A program made the translations under genes and the position numbers. Below, one piece after another: positions 27,162 through 36,269 of a stretch of DNA of 64,000 bases; position 1 is the first letter of the stretch, and each line of letters opens with the position of its first letter. A model generated the notes under the pieces. That model was not told the DNA's origin. It did not search any database and saw nothing but the letters and a program-made list of their open reading frames with translations. This stretch comes from UBA1660 sp964462035 (GTDB lineage: Bacteria > Myxococcota_A > Polyangia > Polyangiales > Houyiibacteriaceae), in NCBI GenBank assembly GCA_964462035.1, contig CAYXAP010000009.1:124001-188000 (forward strand), in the 5' to 3' direction.

Positions 27162-28346
27162 ATGACCAACGAAGAGAAGCGCCCGATCGAGCTCGAGGGG
27201 AAGACCCCCATGAGCGTCGGCACCATCGGCCACGTCGACCACGGCAAGACCACCCTGACCGCCGCCATCAGCCTCGTGCAGGCGCACCGGCACGGCGGCA
27301 AGGCCAAGGACTACGCCGCGATCGACGGCGCTCCCGAAGAGCGGGAGCGCGGGATCACCATCAACGCCAGCCACCTCCGCTGGGCTTCCGACTCCCGGGT
27401 CTACGCTCACGTGGATTGCCCGGGTCACCACGAATACGTGAAGGGGATGATCACCGGCGCCGCCCAGATGGACGGCGCCATCCTGCTCGTCGACGGTTCC
27501 CAGGGGACCGAGGCGCAGACGCGGGAGCACGTGGTCCTCGCCCGACAGGTCGGCGTCGAGCACCTGGTGGTCTTCGTCAACAAGGTCGACATCGCCGACC
27601 CCGAGCTCCTCGAGCTCGTGGAGCTGGAGGTGGGCGAGCTCCTCGAGAGCTACGGCTACGTGGAGTCTCCCATCGTGCGCGGCTCGGCGCTGAAGGCGCT
27701 CGAGGCGGCCCAGGCGGGTCGCTTCGGTGACGCGGCGATCGAGTGCATCGACGCGCTCGTGGAGGCGCTCGACACGCACGTGCCCGCGCCGACGCGCGAC
27801 GAGGCCGGCCCCTTCTTGATGCCCGTCGAGGGTGTCTATGGCGTGAAGGGCCTGGGCACCGTCGTGACCGGTCGGGTCGAGCGTGGGCGGCTCGTGGTCG
27901 GCGACTCGGTGGAGATCGTCGGTGGTGAGGTCGTCGCCGTGAAGGGCATCCAGGCCTTCCACGAGGATCTCCCCGCGGCGCTCGCCGGTCACAACGTCGG
28001 GCTCCTGCTCCGCGGCGTTCGCAAGGACGCCGTGGCTCGCGGCGACGTGATGGCCGCGCCCGGGTCCGTCCGGCCCCACGCCTTCGGTGAAGCCGACCTG
28101 GTCCTGCTCCAGCGGGACGAGGGCGGTCGACACACGCCGATCAAGAGCGGCTACATGCCGCAACTCTGGTTCGGTGTGACGGACGTGACGGCGACGCTGA
28201 CCACGCCCGAGGTGCTCCAGCCCGGCGGTCGCGGCCGCGTGCGCTTCGAGCTCCAGCGCCCGGTGGCTCTGGAGAGCGGCATGCGCTTCGCGATCCGTGA
28301 GGGTGGCCGCACCGTCGGCGCCGGCGTCGTTCGAAGCGTCGAGTGA
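27162..28346 (+). CDS. Divergent elongation factor Tu paralogue
   Basis: A 394-residue translational GTPase with all three EF-Tu domains. Domain 1 has GHVDHGKT (23-30), RGITINASH, DCPGH (85-89) and NKVD (~140). It departs from canonical EF-Tu at many normally fixed positions: GHHEYVKGM for GHADYVKNM, LLVDGSQGTEAQTREH for VVSAADGPMPQTREH, GYMPQLWFGVTDVTA for GYRPQFYFRTTDVTG. The end RFAIREGGRTVGAGVV is standard. AGGAAAGAG precedes ATG 27162. No ribosomal or tRNA genes flank it, unlike a housekeeping tuf locus. It could be a stress- or antibiotic-tolerant EF-Tu or a specialised aminoacyl-tRNA carrier; both are inference. Confidence 0.85.
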   Translation: MTNEEKRPIELEGKTPMSVGTIGHVDHGKTTLTAAISLVQAHRHGGKAKDYAAIDGAPEERERGITINASHLRWASDSRVYAHVDCPGHHEYVKGMITGAAQMDGAILLVDGSQGTEAQTREHVVLARQVGVEHLVVFVNKVDIADPELLELVELEVGELLESYGYVESPIVRGSALKALEAAQAGRFGDAAIECIDALVEALDTHVPAPTRDEAGPFLMPVEGVYGVKGLGTVVTGRVERGRLVVGDSVEIVGGEVVAVKGIQAFHEDLPAALAGHNVGLLLRGVRKDAVARGDVMAAPGSVRPHAFGEADLVLLQRDEGGRHTPIKSGYMPQLWFGVTDVTATLTTPEVLQPGGRGRVRFELQRPVALESGMRFAIREGGRTVGAGVVRSVE

Positions 28347-28352
28347 GTGAGA

Positions 28353-28382
28353 GGCGGGTCCCGGCGCGAGCTGGGGCCCGCC
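28353..28382. terminator. Hairpin after the EF-Tu paralogue
   Basis: GGCGGGTCCC (28353-28362) can pair with GGGGCCCGCC (28373-28382), with one G-U pair and a 10-nt loop. It begins 7 bp after the EF-Tu paralogue stop and lies just before the end of the convergent lipoprotein gene, so it may serve both strands. Confidence 0.55.
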
Positions 28383-28389
28383 GCTCCTT

Positions 28390-29727
28390 TCAGCGGCAGG
28401 CCGCTCTTCCGCGATCGCCGTTCGGGAGGCAGGCGCTTCCGTCCCAGACACAGTCCGTCGAGTTCGCGTAGTGGCCCCACTCTCTGCCGCAAAGATCGGG
28501 CGCCATCGGCTCGTCGCCCAGGCTGAGCACGTCGCACCCCGCTTCGGTCCCATCATCGAGGCAGCCGCCGACCTGCACTCGAACGTCACCGTCACAGTTC
28601 AAATCCCAGTGGGGCTGAAAGCGCTCTTCCGTCAGCGCCGGACCACACCGGAAGCCCGCCACGCACCTCCACGAGCCACTACAGAACTGGACGGTGACGG
28701 GCTGGACGCCGTCGCCGATGACCCGAGCCGTGGGACAGGCCGGCTCCCGCGCGTAGAGAGCGTCGGGGTTCACCGCGGCCAGGTCGTCGCGGCAGTCACC
28801 GGGAAACAGCGACCAGGTGCCACCCTCCGGTGGCGCGCAGCTCACGCGGATGTCGTCGACCGCGCCCCAGCCATCCCCATCCGAGTCGCGATAGTAGGTC
28901 ACCAGGTCGACCGCGGGGCTCGCGGCGCCCGGGCCGAACTCGTCGGTTTCCCCGTCGCAGTCCTCGTCGTCGCCGAGTGGCGCACAACGCTCGGTCCCGC
29001 CCGGCTGTGCGAAGGCGTTGTCGTCGTTGCAGTCACCCGGCAGCAGCGCGTACCCATCCGGCCGCTCGCAGGCCTGGATCGGTCGCTTGCTCTCCTCCAC
29101 CTCGGCGCCGTCCGCGAGGCCGAATCCGTCGCCGTCGCCGTCGTAATAGAAGGTCAGCGTCGCCTCCTCGTCGACGGCTCCATCGCAGTCGTCGTCCGCG
29201 CCGTTGCAGCTGTCGGTCGCACCGGGGAAGCTGCCGCGCGAGAGGTCGTCGCAGTCCATCCCGCAGTTCCGCTCGCCGTCGACCTCGTTGCAGCATCGAT
29301 CGCCGACGAAGCCGTCGCCATCGATGTCGAAGCCCACCGTCGACGGATCGCAGTCCTCGTCGTGGGCTTCCGCGTCGCAGACCTCGGGGTTCCCGGGGAA
29401 GCGACTGGGGTCCGCGTCGTCGCAGTCGTTGCCGCCGCACGCTACCGAATTCACTCCATCACGGTCCCGGTCGCCGTCGCTACAGCCGCCAATACACTCG
29501 TCCATGACCTCGTCGCAGCTGCTGATGCACGGCGGCGCTTCGCCAGGCACGCAGCCGTGGAGGTCCGCGCCCGGGTCGTCTGGCTCGCAAGCCTCCGAGC
29601 CGTTGCAGAAGATCCCGTCGTCACAGTCGGCGGCACGCGAGCACAGCGATCCGCCATCGGCCCCCGGTGGGCTGTCGTGAGCGCAGCCGAGGACCAGGAG
29701 GAGGAAGAGTCCGAGGCAAGCGCGCAT
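28390..29727 (-). CDS. MopTM-repeat lipoprotein (Asp/Cys metal-binding motifs)
   Basis: A 445-residue exported lipoprotein (MRACLGLFLLLVLGC, lipobox Cys15). The mature chain has a Cys-rich start (CSRAADCDDGIFCNGSEACE) and several copies of the pattern DCDDxxPxxFPGxxExCxGxDxDCDGxxD, with linking DGDGDGFG segments that resemble calcium-binding loops. This is the putative metal-binding motif abundant in Myxococcota surface proteins. The last ~130 residues are Cys-rich and not recognised. Function is probably extracellular binding or adhesion. It is convergent with the EF-Tu paralogue. Confidence 0.85.
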   Translation of the reverse strand: MRACLGLFLLLVLGCAHDSPPGADGGSLCSRAADCDDGIFCNGSEACEPDDPGADLHGCVPGEAPPCISSCDEVMDECIGGCSDGDRDRDGVNSVACGGNDCDDADPSRFPGNPEVCDAEAHDEDCDPSTVGFDIDGDGFVGDRCCNEVDGERNCGMDCDDLSRGSFPGATDSCNGADDDCDGAVDEEATLTFYYDGDGDGFGLADGAEVEESKRPIQACERPDGYALLPGDCNDDNAFAQPGGTERCAPLGDDEDCDGETDEFGPGAASPAVDLVTYYRDSDGDGWGAVDDIRVSCAPPEGGTWSLFPGDCRDDLAAVNPDALYAREPACPTARVIGDGVQPVTVQFCSGSWRCVAGFRCGPALTEERFQPHWDLNCDGDVRVQVGGCLDDGTEAGCDVLSLGDEPMAPDLCGREWGHYANSTDCVWDGSACLPNGDRGRAACR

Positions 29728-29756
29728 CGCCCGAGGGTATCACCCCACGGGCGAGT

Positions 29757-30341
29757 TCAGCCGGCCAGGGCCTCCTCGACCACCGCTTTCACGCCCGCGT
29801 CGAGAGGGAGCTCGAGCGCCGCCGCGTGGCCCGCGTCGCTCATCTTCTTCCAGGTCTTCTGGACGATGTCGATGACCTTGTCCTTGGGGTGCTTGCCCGC
29901 GAACTCGGCGGCGTAGTGCTCGAGGAAGACGAGGCACGCGACGTCCTCGAGCAGCTGTACGTTCGGGTCGGTCTTGAGTCCTCGCTTGGTGAGGATCCGC
30001 TGCACCGATCCGATCGCCTCCTCGTCGTAGCCGACCGCCTCGAGCACCTCGCCGGCGAGCTCGGCGTGCATCTTCGCGCAGCGCGTGCGCCAGGTGAGGT
30101 AGCCCGCGCGGTCCATCGGGAATTCCGAGCGCGGCAACGTCCAGCGCCTCAGGTGCTGCGCGCGCACGGCGAGCTTCACGACCTCGGGCGCGTCGGGCGC
30201 GAACGCCTCGAGCCGATCGCTCATCCGTCGCCCGTAGACCAGCTCTTTCGGCCGCGCCTCGCCGCCGACGTCCTCGGTGTTCGGGTCCTCGGCATTCATC
30301 GCGTCGAAGCGCTCCAGGGCCTGCTCCAGCTTGGTCGTCAT
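29757..30341 (-). CDS. DUF4202 family protein
   Basis: A 194-residue soluble protein. The segment LAVRAQHLRRWTLPRSEFPMDRAGYLTWRTRCAKMHAE and the following EVLEAVGYDEEAIGSVQRILTKR match the DUF4202 family, an all-helical, HD-like group with conserved His/Arg and unknown reaction. It ends near QKTWKKMSDAGHAAAL. The ATG at 30341 is chosen; the open frame upstream belongs to a neighbouring gene in another frame. It follows the next gene (30356-30850) by 14 bp, so both are likely cotranscribed. Confidence 0.82.
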   Translation of the reverse strand: MTTKLEQALERFDAMNAEDPNTEDVGGEARPKELVYGRRMSDRLEAFAPDAPEVVKLAVRAQHLRRWTLPRSEFPMDRAGYLTWRTRCAKMHAELAGEVLEAVGYDEEAIGSVQRILTKRGLKTDPNVQLLEDVACLVFLEHYAAEFAGKHPKDKVIDIVQKTWKKMSDAGHAAALELPLDAGVKAVVEEALAG

Positions 30342-30355
30342 GAGGGCACCATAGC

Positions 30356-30850
30356 TCAGCGCGAGGCGTGACTCTTCAGGTACGCGATGAGATCGCCCGG
30401 CGTCGCCAGCTCGACGATCCGATCCGGGTACGCGAGCACCCAGCCGCCGTCGGGGGTGCGCACCGCCGCGTGCCTCGGAGGCTCCTCGTAGAGGGTGTAG
30501 CCCTCGACCGCCGTTTCGATGTGGGCAGTGAAGCTGGCGGGAAACTCGCCCTCGGAGAGCTGGTCGCGCAGCTCGTAGACATCGAGGAACTGCTCCTCCG
30601 GATAGGGACCGGCCCAGGTCAGCATGAAGCTCGTGAGCAGCTCGTCCTCGGGTCCGCCGCGGCCGTGGTACTCGGCCACCACCGTCGAGAAGAGCTCCCA
30701 CCGAGTGCCGGGGTCGACCTCGTCGTCCGGCTCGAGGCCGAGCTCGTCGACGGCCTGTTCGAGCTCCGGTTCGGCGTGGTTCGGCTCGCCCTCTCCGGCG
30801 AGCGCCTCGAAGCCCGCACGCCATGCCTCGAGCATCTCGGAGAGCGTCAT
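30356..30850 (-). CDS. Conserved-looking hypothetical protein
   Basis: A 164-residue acidic soluble protein with no signal peptide. It has ELEQAVDELGLEPDDEVDPGTRWELFSTVVAEYHGRGG and a later YTLYEEPPRHAAVRTPDGGWVLAYPDRIVEL, which looks like an alpha+beta domain, but no family was recognised. ATG 30850 is taken; ATG 30862 in frame would add four residues. It stands first in a probable two-gene unit with the DUF4202 gene. Confidence 0.65.
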   Translation of the reverse strand: MTLSEMLEAWRAGFEALAGEGEPNHAEPELEQAVDELGLEPDDEVDPGTRWELFSTVVAEYHGRGGPEDELLTSFMLTWAGPYPEEQFLDVYELRDQLSEGEFPASFTAHIETAVEGYTLYEEPPRHAAVRTPDGGWVLAYPDRIVELATPGDLIAYLKSHASR

Positions 30851-30882
30851 GGCGGCGAGCATCGAACCATGCCGCCGGCGAG

Positions 30883-32226
30883 TCAATCGACCGGAGCGCG
30901 CCGCATCTGGATCCCCGGGATCGGCCGGAGCGTGATGCCCGGCCGGTAGTGGACCCGCTGCCCCGAGAGGAGCGAGAGCCGCCACTCGCGCGCGATCATC
31001 GCGAGCAGGATCGTGGCCTCGACCATCGCGAACGAGCCGCCGATGCATACCCGCGGGCCCGCGCCGAAGGGCAAGTAGGCATAGCGTTCGCGGCCGGCCG
31101 CGCGCTCCTCGGTGAAGCGCTCGGGGTCGAACCCCTCCGGGTTGGTCCAGTGCGTCTCGTGGCGGTGCAGGACCCAAGGGCTGATGCCCACGATCGATCC
31201 CGCCGGGATGCGCACGCCGCTCGGGAGCTCGTCGTCCAGGTAGGGCTGCCGCTCCACGATCCACACCGGCGGGCGGAGGCGCATCGCCTCGTGGAGCACG
31301 CGCCCGATCAGTGGGAGCTCGCCGACCACGCTCGCATCCGGCCGTTCGTCGCCGAGCACGCGGCGAGCCTCGTCGCTCACCGCGTCCGCGATCGCCGGGT
31401 GCTGCGCCAGCAGCCAGAAGGTCCAGCTGAGCGCCACCGCGGTGGTCTCGTGACCGGCGGCAAGCAGCGTCATCGCCTCGTCGCGGAGCTGCCGCACGCT
31501 CATCTGACCGTCCCCGTCGGTCGCGTGGATCATCGCGCTGAGCAAGTCGTCGCCGCCGGCCCCCGCGGCGCGGCGCTCGTCGATCACCGTGGCCAGCGCT
31601 GCGTCCAGGGTGGCCATCGCCTTCCGGAATCCGCGGTAGCGGGGCAGCGGTGCCCAGAGCGGCAACGGAAAGAGCGATTCGGCGTAGTCGTTGGCGAAGG
31701 TCAGCGCGATCTCGAAGGCCTCCGTCACCGGACCGGTCTCCCGCGAGAGGTCGTGGCCGAAGAGGGTCCGGCCGGCGATCCGGAAGGTGACCGCCATCAT
31801 CGCCTCGTGGACGTCGAGGCTGGCCGGCCCCTCGGCGCGCCAGCGATCGAGCATCGCCGCGGCGCAGTCGGCCATCGTCGGCGCGAGCGCCTCGATCGCG
31901 CCAGGACGGAACGCGGGCTGCACGAGCTTCCGCTGCCGCCGCCACAGCGCCCCCTCGCTGGTCACCAAGCCCCGGCCGAGGGCGGCCTTGAGCCCGCGGT
32001 AGTGCTCGCTCTTCGCGTAGCCGTTCGCGTTCGTGACCAGGACGTGCCGCGCATCCCCGACGTCCGAGAGCAGCAGGAAGTCCTCCACCCCGATTCGGAT
32101 CCGCACCCGGTCGCCATGGGCACGCTGCAGCCGCATGAGCACCTCCGGCCCGTCGCGAATCAGCTCGGGCACGTCGCGAAAGCGACGGAAGCGCGCGGTC
32201 TCGAACCCGGGAAAGCCCCTCCCCAC
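30883..32226 (-). CDS. Cytochrome P450
   Basis: A 447-residue soluble P450. The I-helix oxygen-binding motif AGHETTAVALSW, the K-helix ExxR in EAMRLRPPVW, the PERF-type segment FDPERFTEE and the haem loop FGAGPRVCIGGSFA (Cys thiolate) are all intact. The architecture, with LMRLQRAHGDRVRIR near the start, resembles CYP102/CYP110-like fatty-acid or xenobiotic hydroxylases; substrate unknown. The start is a GTG at 32226. No ferredoxin or reductase gene is adjacent, so it must use partners from elsewhere. Confidence 0.92.
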   Translation of the reverse strand: MGRGFPGFETARFRRFRDVPELIRDGPEVLMRLQRAHGDRVRIRIGVEDFLLLSDVGDARHVLVTNANGYAKSEHYRGLKAALGRGLVTSEGALWRRQRKLVQPAFRPGAIEALAPTMADCAAAMLDRWRAEGPASLDVHEAMMAVTFRIAGRTLFGHDLSRETGPVTEAFEIALTFANDYAESLFPLPLWAPLPRYRGFRKAMATLDAALATVIDERRAAGAGGDDLLSAMIHATDGDGQMSVRQLRDEAMTLLAAGHETTAVALSWTFWLLAQHPAIADAVSDEARRVLGDERPDASVVGELPLIGRVLHEAMRLRPPVWIVERQPYLDDELPSGVRIPAGSIVGISPWVLHRHETHWTNPEGFDPERFTEERAAGRERYAYLPFGAGPRVCIGGSFAMVEATILLAMIAREWRLSLLSGQRVHYRPGITLRPIPGIQMRRAPVD

Positions 32227-32355
32227 GGCGTGGAGCCTACCTCATGGAGCGGTGGCCATCGTCACCTGCATCCCCCCGCTGGGCACCGGCCAACTCGAAC
32301 GGACTCTTACGGTCCCATTGCACACCACGGTGCGAATGTCCTAGCGTGGTGGGAT

Positions 32356-35322
32356 ATGACTTTTGGTTCGCCCATTCGCACCTCCACCCTGGCCTTCGCC
32401 CTTCTACTCACGGCCTGCGGTGACGACGCGCCCGTTCCCGACATGGGGAGCGACGCCGGCTGCGCCAGCGCCGCGGACTGCGACGACGGAGTCTACTGCA
32501 ACGGCGCCGAGCAGTGCGTCGCCGGACTGTGTGCGGCGGGGGAGGAACCGTGTGGCGCGGACGAGCGCTGCAGCGAGGAGAGCAGCCGCTGCGTGACCGG
32601 CTGCGAAGACCCCGACATGGACGGCGACGGCGTCGACGCGATGAGCTGTGGCGGCGACGACTGTGACGACACCGACCCCGACGTCTACCCGGGCGCGGTC
32701 GAGGTCTGCGACGTGGAGGGCAAGGACGAGGACTGCGATCCGACCACGGTCGGCCCCGACCGGGACGGTGACGGCTTCGCGCCACTCACGTGCTGCAACG
32801 GCGACACCTGCGGGGTGGACTGCAACGACTTCAGTCGCGCGACCGCGCCCGGCGGGCTCGAGGCCTGCAACCTCATGGACGACGACTGCGACGGCCGCGT
32901 CGACGAGGGCGTGACCGGCCCGGGCTACATGGACGCGGACGGCGACCGCAGGGGCGCCGAGGACGGCGAGATCCTCGGCTGCCCGTCGACCCCGGGCTTC
33001 TCCTACGTCGGCGACGACTGCGACGACACCGACCCGAACACCCCGGGCGCGGAGATCATCGGCGACCTGGCCGACAACGACTGCGACGGACGCATCGACG
33101 AAGGCGACGGCAGCGTGCTCCGCCCCTGGTGGCCGGACACCGACGGTGACGGCTTCGGCGATCCGGCCGGGACCACCATCGACTCGGCCGCCCCGCTCAC
33201 CGGCTACGCGCCGGTGGCCGGCGACTGCGCTCCGAGCGATCCGATGATCCACCCGGGTGCCGAGGAGCGCTGCAACGGCATCGACGACGACTGCAACGGT
33301 CTGCTCGACGGCGAGGACGACGACGGCGACGGCGTCCCCGACGCCGCCTGCTCGCCCACCGGCGACGCGGACTGCGACGACGAGAACCCGGAGGTGTACC
33401 CCGGGGCGCCGGAGATCTGTGACGGCACCGACAACGACTGCGACGAGAGCACGCCCACCGACATCACCTGCGCGACCCAGACCTGGTATCCGGATACCGA
33501 CGGTGACGGCTTCGGCACGGGCACGCCGGTGACGAGCACCAGCCCGGTCGACGGCCACGCCTCGCGCGCCGGCGACTGCGACGACACGGACCCGGTGGTC
33601 TACCCGCTGGCGCTCGAGCTCTGCGACGGTGTGGACCAGGACTGCGACACGGTCGTCGACGAGAGCTCGGACCTGAGCTGCGGCGGCCCGCACATGGGCG
33701 GCTTCTGCGTGTCCGGGAGCTGCTCCACCTTCTGCGAGATCGGCTGGGGCGACTGCGACGCCTCGATGACCAACGGCTGTGAGATCGACCTGACCCAGCC
33801 GTCGAACTGCGGAGAGTGTGGCAACGCCTGCCCCAGCGGCGCCAACGGCGTGCCGGCGTGCATCGACTTCGAGTGCGACTTCACCTGCGCGGGCTCCTTC
33901 CGCGACTGCAACGGCGACGTCACCACCGACGGTTGCGAGGTGAACACCCTCGCCGACGAGAGCAACTGCGGCGGCTGCGGCATCGGCTGCCGCGACGCCG
34001 CGGACACGGTCGCGACCTGCCTGGCCGGGGCGTGCACCTACGAGTGCGCCACGGGCTACTCCGACTGTGACGGCGACCTCGCCGACGCGAGCCCCGTCAC
34101 CTGGTGCGAGATCCGCAGCGACCGCGACGTCGACAACTGCGGCGCGTGCGGGATGATGTGCGGTGGCGCCGAGGCGTGCATCACCGGCGCATGCCAGGGC
34201 GCGCCCTACCCCAGCACCGGCGCCGAGGGGGCCTACGCGCCGACGCTCGCGGACGCGGTCGATGGGGTGGTCACCCTCTCCCCGGGCGTGCACGACTTCA
34301 CGACGATCGACATCCCGGCGGGGATCACGGTGGTCACCAGCGGTAGCGGGATCCTGGATCTGCGAGCCACCGGCGACGTGACCATCGCCGGCGTCATCGA
34401 CCTCTCCGGCTCCCGGGGCGGCAACGACGACGGCAACGACTCCGGTGGCGGCGGCGCGACCGGTACCCCGATGGCTCCGGGCGCCGACGACAACGGCGAC
34501 GGCGTGTCGCAGTGTGGTGGACCTGGCGGCGGCGGTACCGGTGTCGCGGGCGGAAACGGCGAGGTGAACAACGCGGCCTGCGGGCTCGGTGGCGTGTTCG
34601 GCGGTGGCGCCGGCGGCAACTACCAGTTCCAGGCCGGCGGCGGCGGCGGCGGCTACGCCGGCGGTGGCGGCGGCATGTCCAGCACTCGTGCAGTGGGCGG
34701 CGACGGCGCCGCGGCGACCGGCGAGACCGCGGCGGCCGGCGGCTACGAAGACATGAGCGGGACCTGCTTCCCGCCCGAAGGTGGCGTCGCCCCCGGGGCG
34801 TACGCCGGCGAGACCCCGACCAACTGCGCGCTGGGTGCCGGCGGGTCGATCGGAGCGGTCGCCGCCGCGGACCTCGCGGTCATGAGCACCTTCCGCCCCG
34901 GCAGCGCCGGCGGTGGCGGCGGCGGTGGTTGGCCGGGCGGCAACAACGGCGCGGGCGGCGGCGGCGCCGGCGGCGCGCTCCGCATCGCGACCCCCACGCG
35001 GCTCGAGCTCGCCGCAAGCGGCGCGCTCCTGGCCAACGGTGGCCGCGGCGGCACGGCCGGGAGCGAGGGACGCTCGGGCGGCGGCGGCTCCGGCGGAGTG
35101 ATCGTCCTGAGCGCACCGGCGATGCGGCTCAACGGGCCCGTGTCGGTGCTCGGCGGTCGAGGCGGCGGGTCCATGGGTGCATCCGGCGGCCTCGGCCGGA
35201 TCCGGCTCTCCGTCCGCGAGGAAGACTGCTCGATCGCAGGGGCGATGTCGCCGGCGCCGGTGGCCGAGTGCGCGCCGGCGAACATGAGCGAGCGCCCCTA
35301 CGTGGCGCGATACCCGAACTGA
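32356..35322 (+). CDS. Large MopTM-repeat lipoprotein with Gly-rich C-terminal domain
   Basis: A 988-residue exported lipoprotein (signal ending LLLTACGDD). Residues ~35-450 hold about eight DCDDTDPxxxPGAxExCDGxDxDCD motifs interleaved with DTDGDGFG calcium-loop-like strings. Residues ~455-620 are Cys-rich repeats of type CEIGWGDCD...NCGECGNAC. Residues ~640 to the end have a short beta start (VVTLSPGVHDFTTIDIPAGI) then long Gly-rich tracts (GGAGGNYQFQAGG, GGGGWPGGNNG), like surface proteins of other Myxococcota. The open frame continues upstream, but the lipobox start at 32356 is decisive. Metal-binding, adhesive surface role is inferred. Confidence 0.87.
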   Translation: MTFGSPIRTSTLAFALLLTACGDDAPVPDMGSDAGCASAADCDDGVYCNGAEQCVAGLCAAGEEPCGADERCSEESSRCVTGCEDPDMDGDGVDAMSCGGDDCDDTDPDVYPGAVEVCDVEGKDEDCDPTTVGPDRDGDGFAPLTCCNGDTCGVDCNDFSRATAPGGLEACNLMDDDCDGRVDEGVTGPGYMDADGDRRGAEDGEILGCPSTPGFSYVGDDCDDTDPNTPGAEIIGDLADNDCDGRIDEGDGSVLRPWWPDTDGDGFGDPAGTTIDSAAPLTGYAPVAGDCAPSDPMIHPGAEERCNGIDDDCNGLLDGEDDDGDGVPDAACSPTGDADCDDENPEVYPGAPEICDGTDNDCDESTPTDITCATQTWYPDTDGDGFGTGTPVTSTSPVDGHASRAGDCDDTDPVVYPLALELCDGVDQDCDTVVDESSDLSCGGPHMGGFCVSGSCSTFCEIGWGDCDASMTNGCEIDLTQPSNCGECGNACPSGANGVPACIDFECDFTCAGSFRDCNGDVTTDGCEVNTLADESNCGGCGIGCRDAADTVATCLAGACTYECATGYSDCDGDLADASPVTWCEIRSDRDVDNCGACGMMCGGAEACITGACQGAPYPSTGAEGAYAPTLADAVDGVVTLSPGVHDFTTIDIPAGITVVTSGSGILDLRATGDVTIAGVIDLSGSRGGNDDGNDSGGGGATGTPMAPGADDNGDGVSQCGGPGGGGTGVAGGNGEVNNAACGLGGVFGGGAGGNYQFQAGGGGGGYAGGGGGMSSTRAVGGDGAAATGETAAAGGYEDMSGTCFPPEGGVAPGAYAGETPTNCALGAGGSIGAVAAADLAVMSTFRPGSAGGGGGGGWPGGNNGAGGGGAGGALRIATPTRLELAASGALLANGGRGGTAGSEGRSGGGGSGGVIVLSAPAMRLNGPVSVLGGRGGGSMGASGGLGRIRLSVREEDCSIAGAMSPAPVAECAPANMSERPYVARYPN

Positions 35323-35349
35323 GCCCGAGACCGCGGTAGGCTTCCGGGC

Positions 35350-36267
35350 ATGAATGAGCTCGGAAGCCACGGCGCGGTCATCGACGCCATACTCGCCACC
35401 GACGACGGCTGGCTCAGCGCCGGCCGCGACGGGACGATCCGCCGCTGGCCGGACGGCGATGTCGTCCACCGCTGCGACGAGGGCGACTTCGTCACGAGCC
35501 TGACGGAGGGGTTCGCCGGGACGATGCACTCCCGAGTGCTCCGCCTCGGTGCGGACGGAGTCGACACTGCGTTCCACGCGATGGAGGAGGGCATCGGCGA
35601 CGTCGCGGCCGCGCCGGATGGCGGCGTGTTCGTCTGTGGCGACGACAACCGGGTCGAGCACCGACGGCCCGACGGCGCGATCGTGTGGGTCGCCGAGACC
35701 TACAAGTTCCCCTACGCGCTCGAGGTCGGCGACGGCCGGCTCTTCATCGCGACGTGGGACGCTTACCTCTACCCGGTCGAGCTCGGTCTTCCGCCGAACG
35801 GAACCGCGGCCGAGCCCACCGAGCTGCCCTACCCCGAGCATCCGCCCGCGCCGATGCCCCTCTACGACGTGGTCTCACTCGGGGAGAACCGAGTGGCGGT
35901 GGCGAGCCACGGCGAACGCGGCGAGGCCACGCTCCACGGTTGGACCGTCGGCGCGACCGAGGCCCGGTGGGAGGCGTCGCTCGATCCGATCTACGCGCTC
36001 GACTTTCACGTGGACCGCGACCTGATCGCGGCCGGGGGCGACGCGGGGGTCATCCACTTTCGGGACTCCAACGGAACCGCCCGAGGCAGCGAGACGCTCC
36101 CCGAGGTCCGCGGCGAAGTGTCGGACGCCTGGTTCCCCGCCGTGGCGGAGTTCGACGACCTCGGTACGGCGAACGCCGTGACCGCCGTGGCCTTCGACCG
36201 CTCGGGCGAGTCGGTGCTCGTGGGCACCTCCGCCGGCCTGATCCTCCAGATTCCGCTGCCGAGGTGA
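35350..36267 (+). CDS. WD40-like beta-propeller protein
   Basis: A 305-residue soluble protein with repeated blade-like stretches: GAVIDAILATDDGWLSAGRDGTIRRWPDGD, GDVAAAPDGGVFVCGDDNRVEHRRPDG, IYALDFHVDRDLIAAGGDAGVIHFRDSNG and NAVTAVAFDRSGESVLVGTSAGLILQ. The spacing fits seven short WD40-type blades; GH and WD ends are partly degenerate. It is probably an interaction scaffold. It is followed two bases later by a CoA-binding protein gene, so the two are likely cotranscribed. Confidence 0.72.
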   Translation: MNELGSHGAVIDAILATDDGWLSAGRDGTIRRWPDGDVVHRCDEGDFVTSLTEGFAGTMHSRVLRLGADGVDTAFHAMEEGIGDVAAAPDGGVFVCGDDNRVEHRRPDGAIVWVAETYKFPYALEVGDGRLFIATWDAYLYPVELGLPPNGTAAEPTELPYPEHPPAPMPLYDVVSLGENRVAVASHGERGEATLHGWTVGATEARWEASLDPIYALDFHVDRDLIAAGGDAGVIHFRDSNGTARGSETLPEVRGEVSDAWFPAVAEFDDLGTANAVTAVAFDRSGESVLVGTSAGLILQIPLPR

Positions 36268-36269
36268 AG

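Noticed and set aside
27122..27730. 202-residue plus-strand frame beginning MKPTPTPTGKRP ahead of the EF-Tu paralogue
   Set aside because: It is a +1 shadow of the EF-Tu paralogue and has low-complexity sequence.
30823..35322. 1499-residue frame giving a very long N-terminal extension of the MopTM lipoprotein
   Set aside because: The extension is antisense to the P450 gene and the lipobox start at 32356 is clear.
32404..35841. 1145-residue minus-strand open frame
   Set aside because: It is an antisense shadow of the repeated DCDD/Gly codons of the MopTM lipoprotein.
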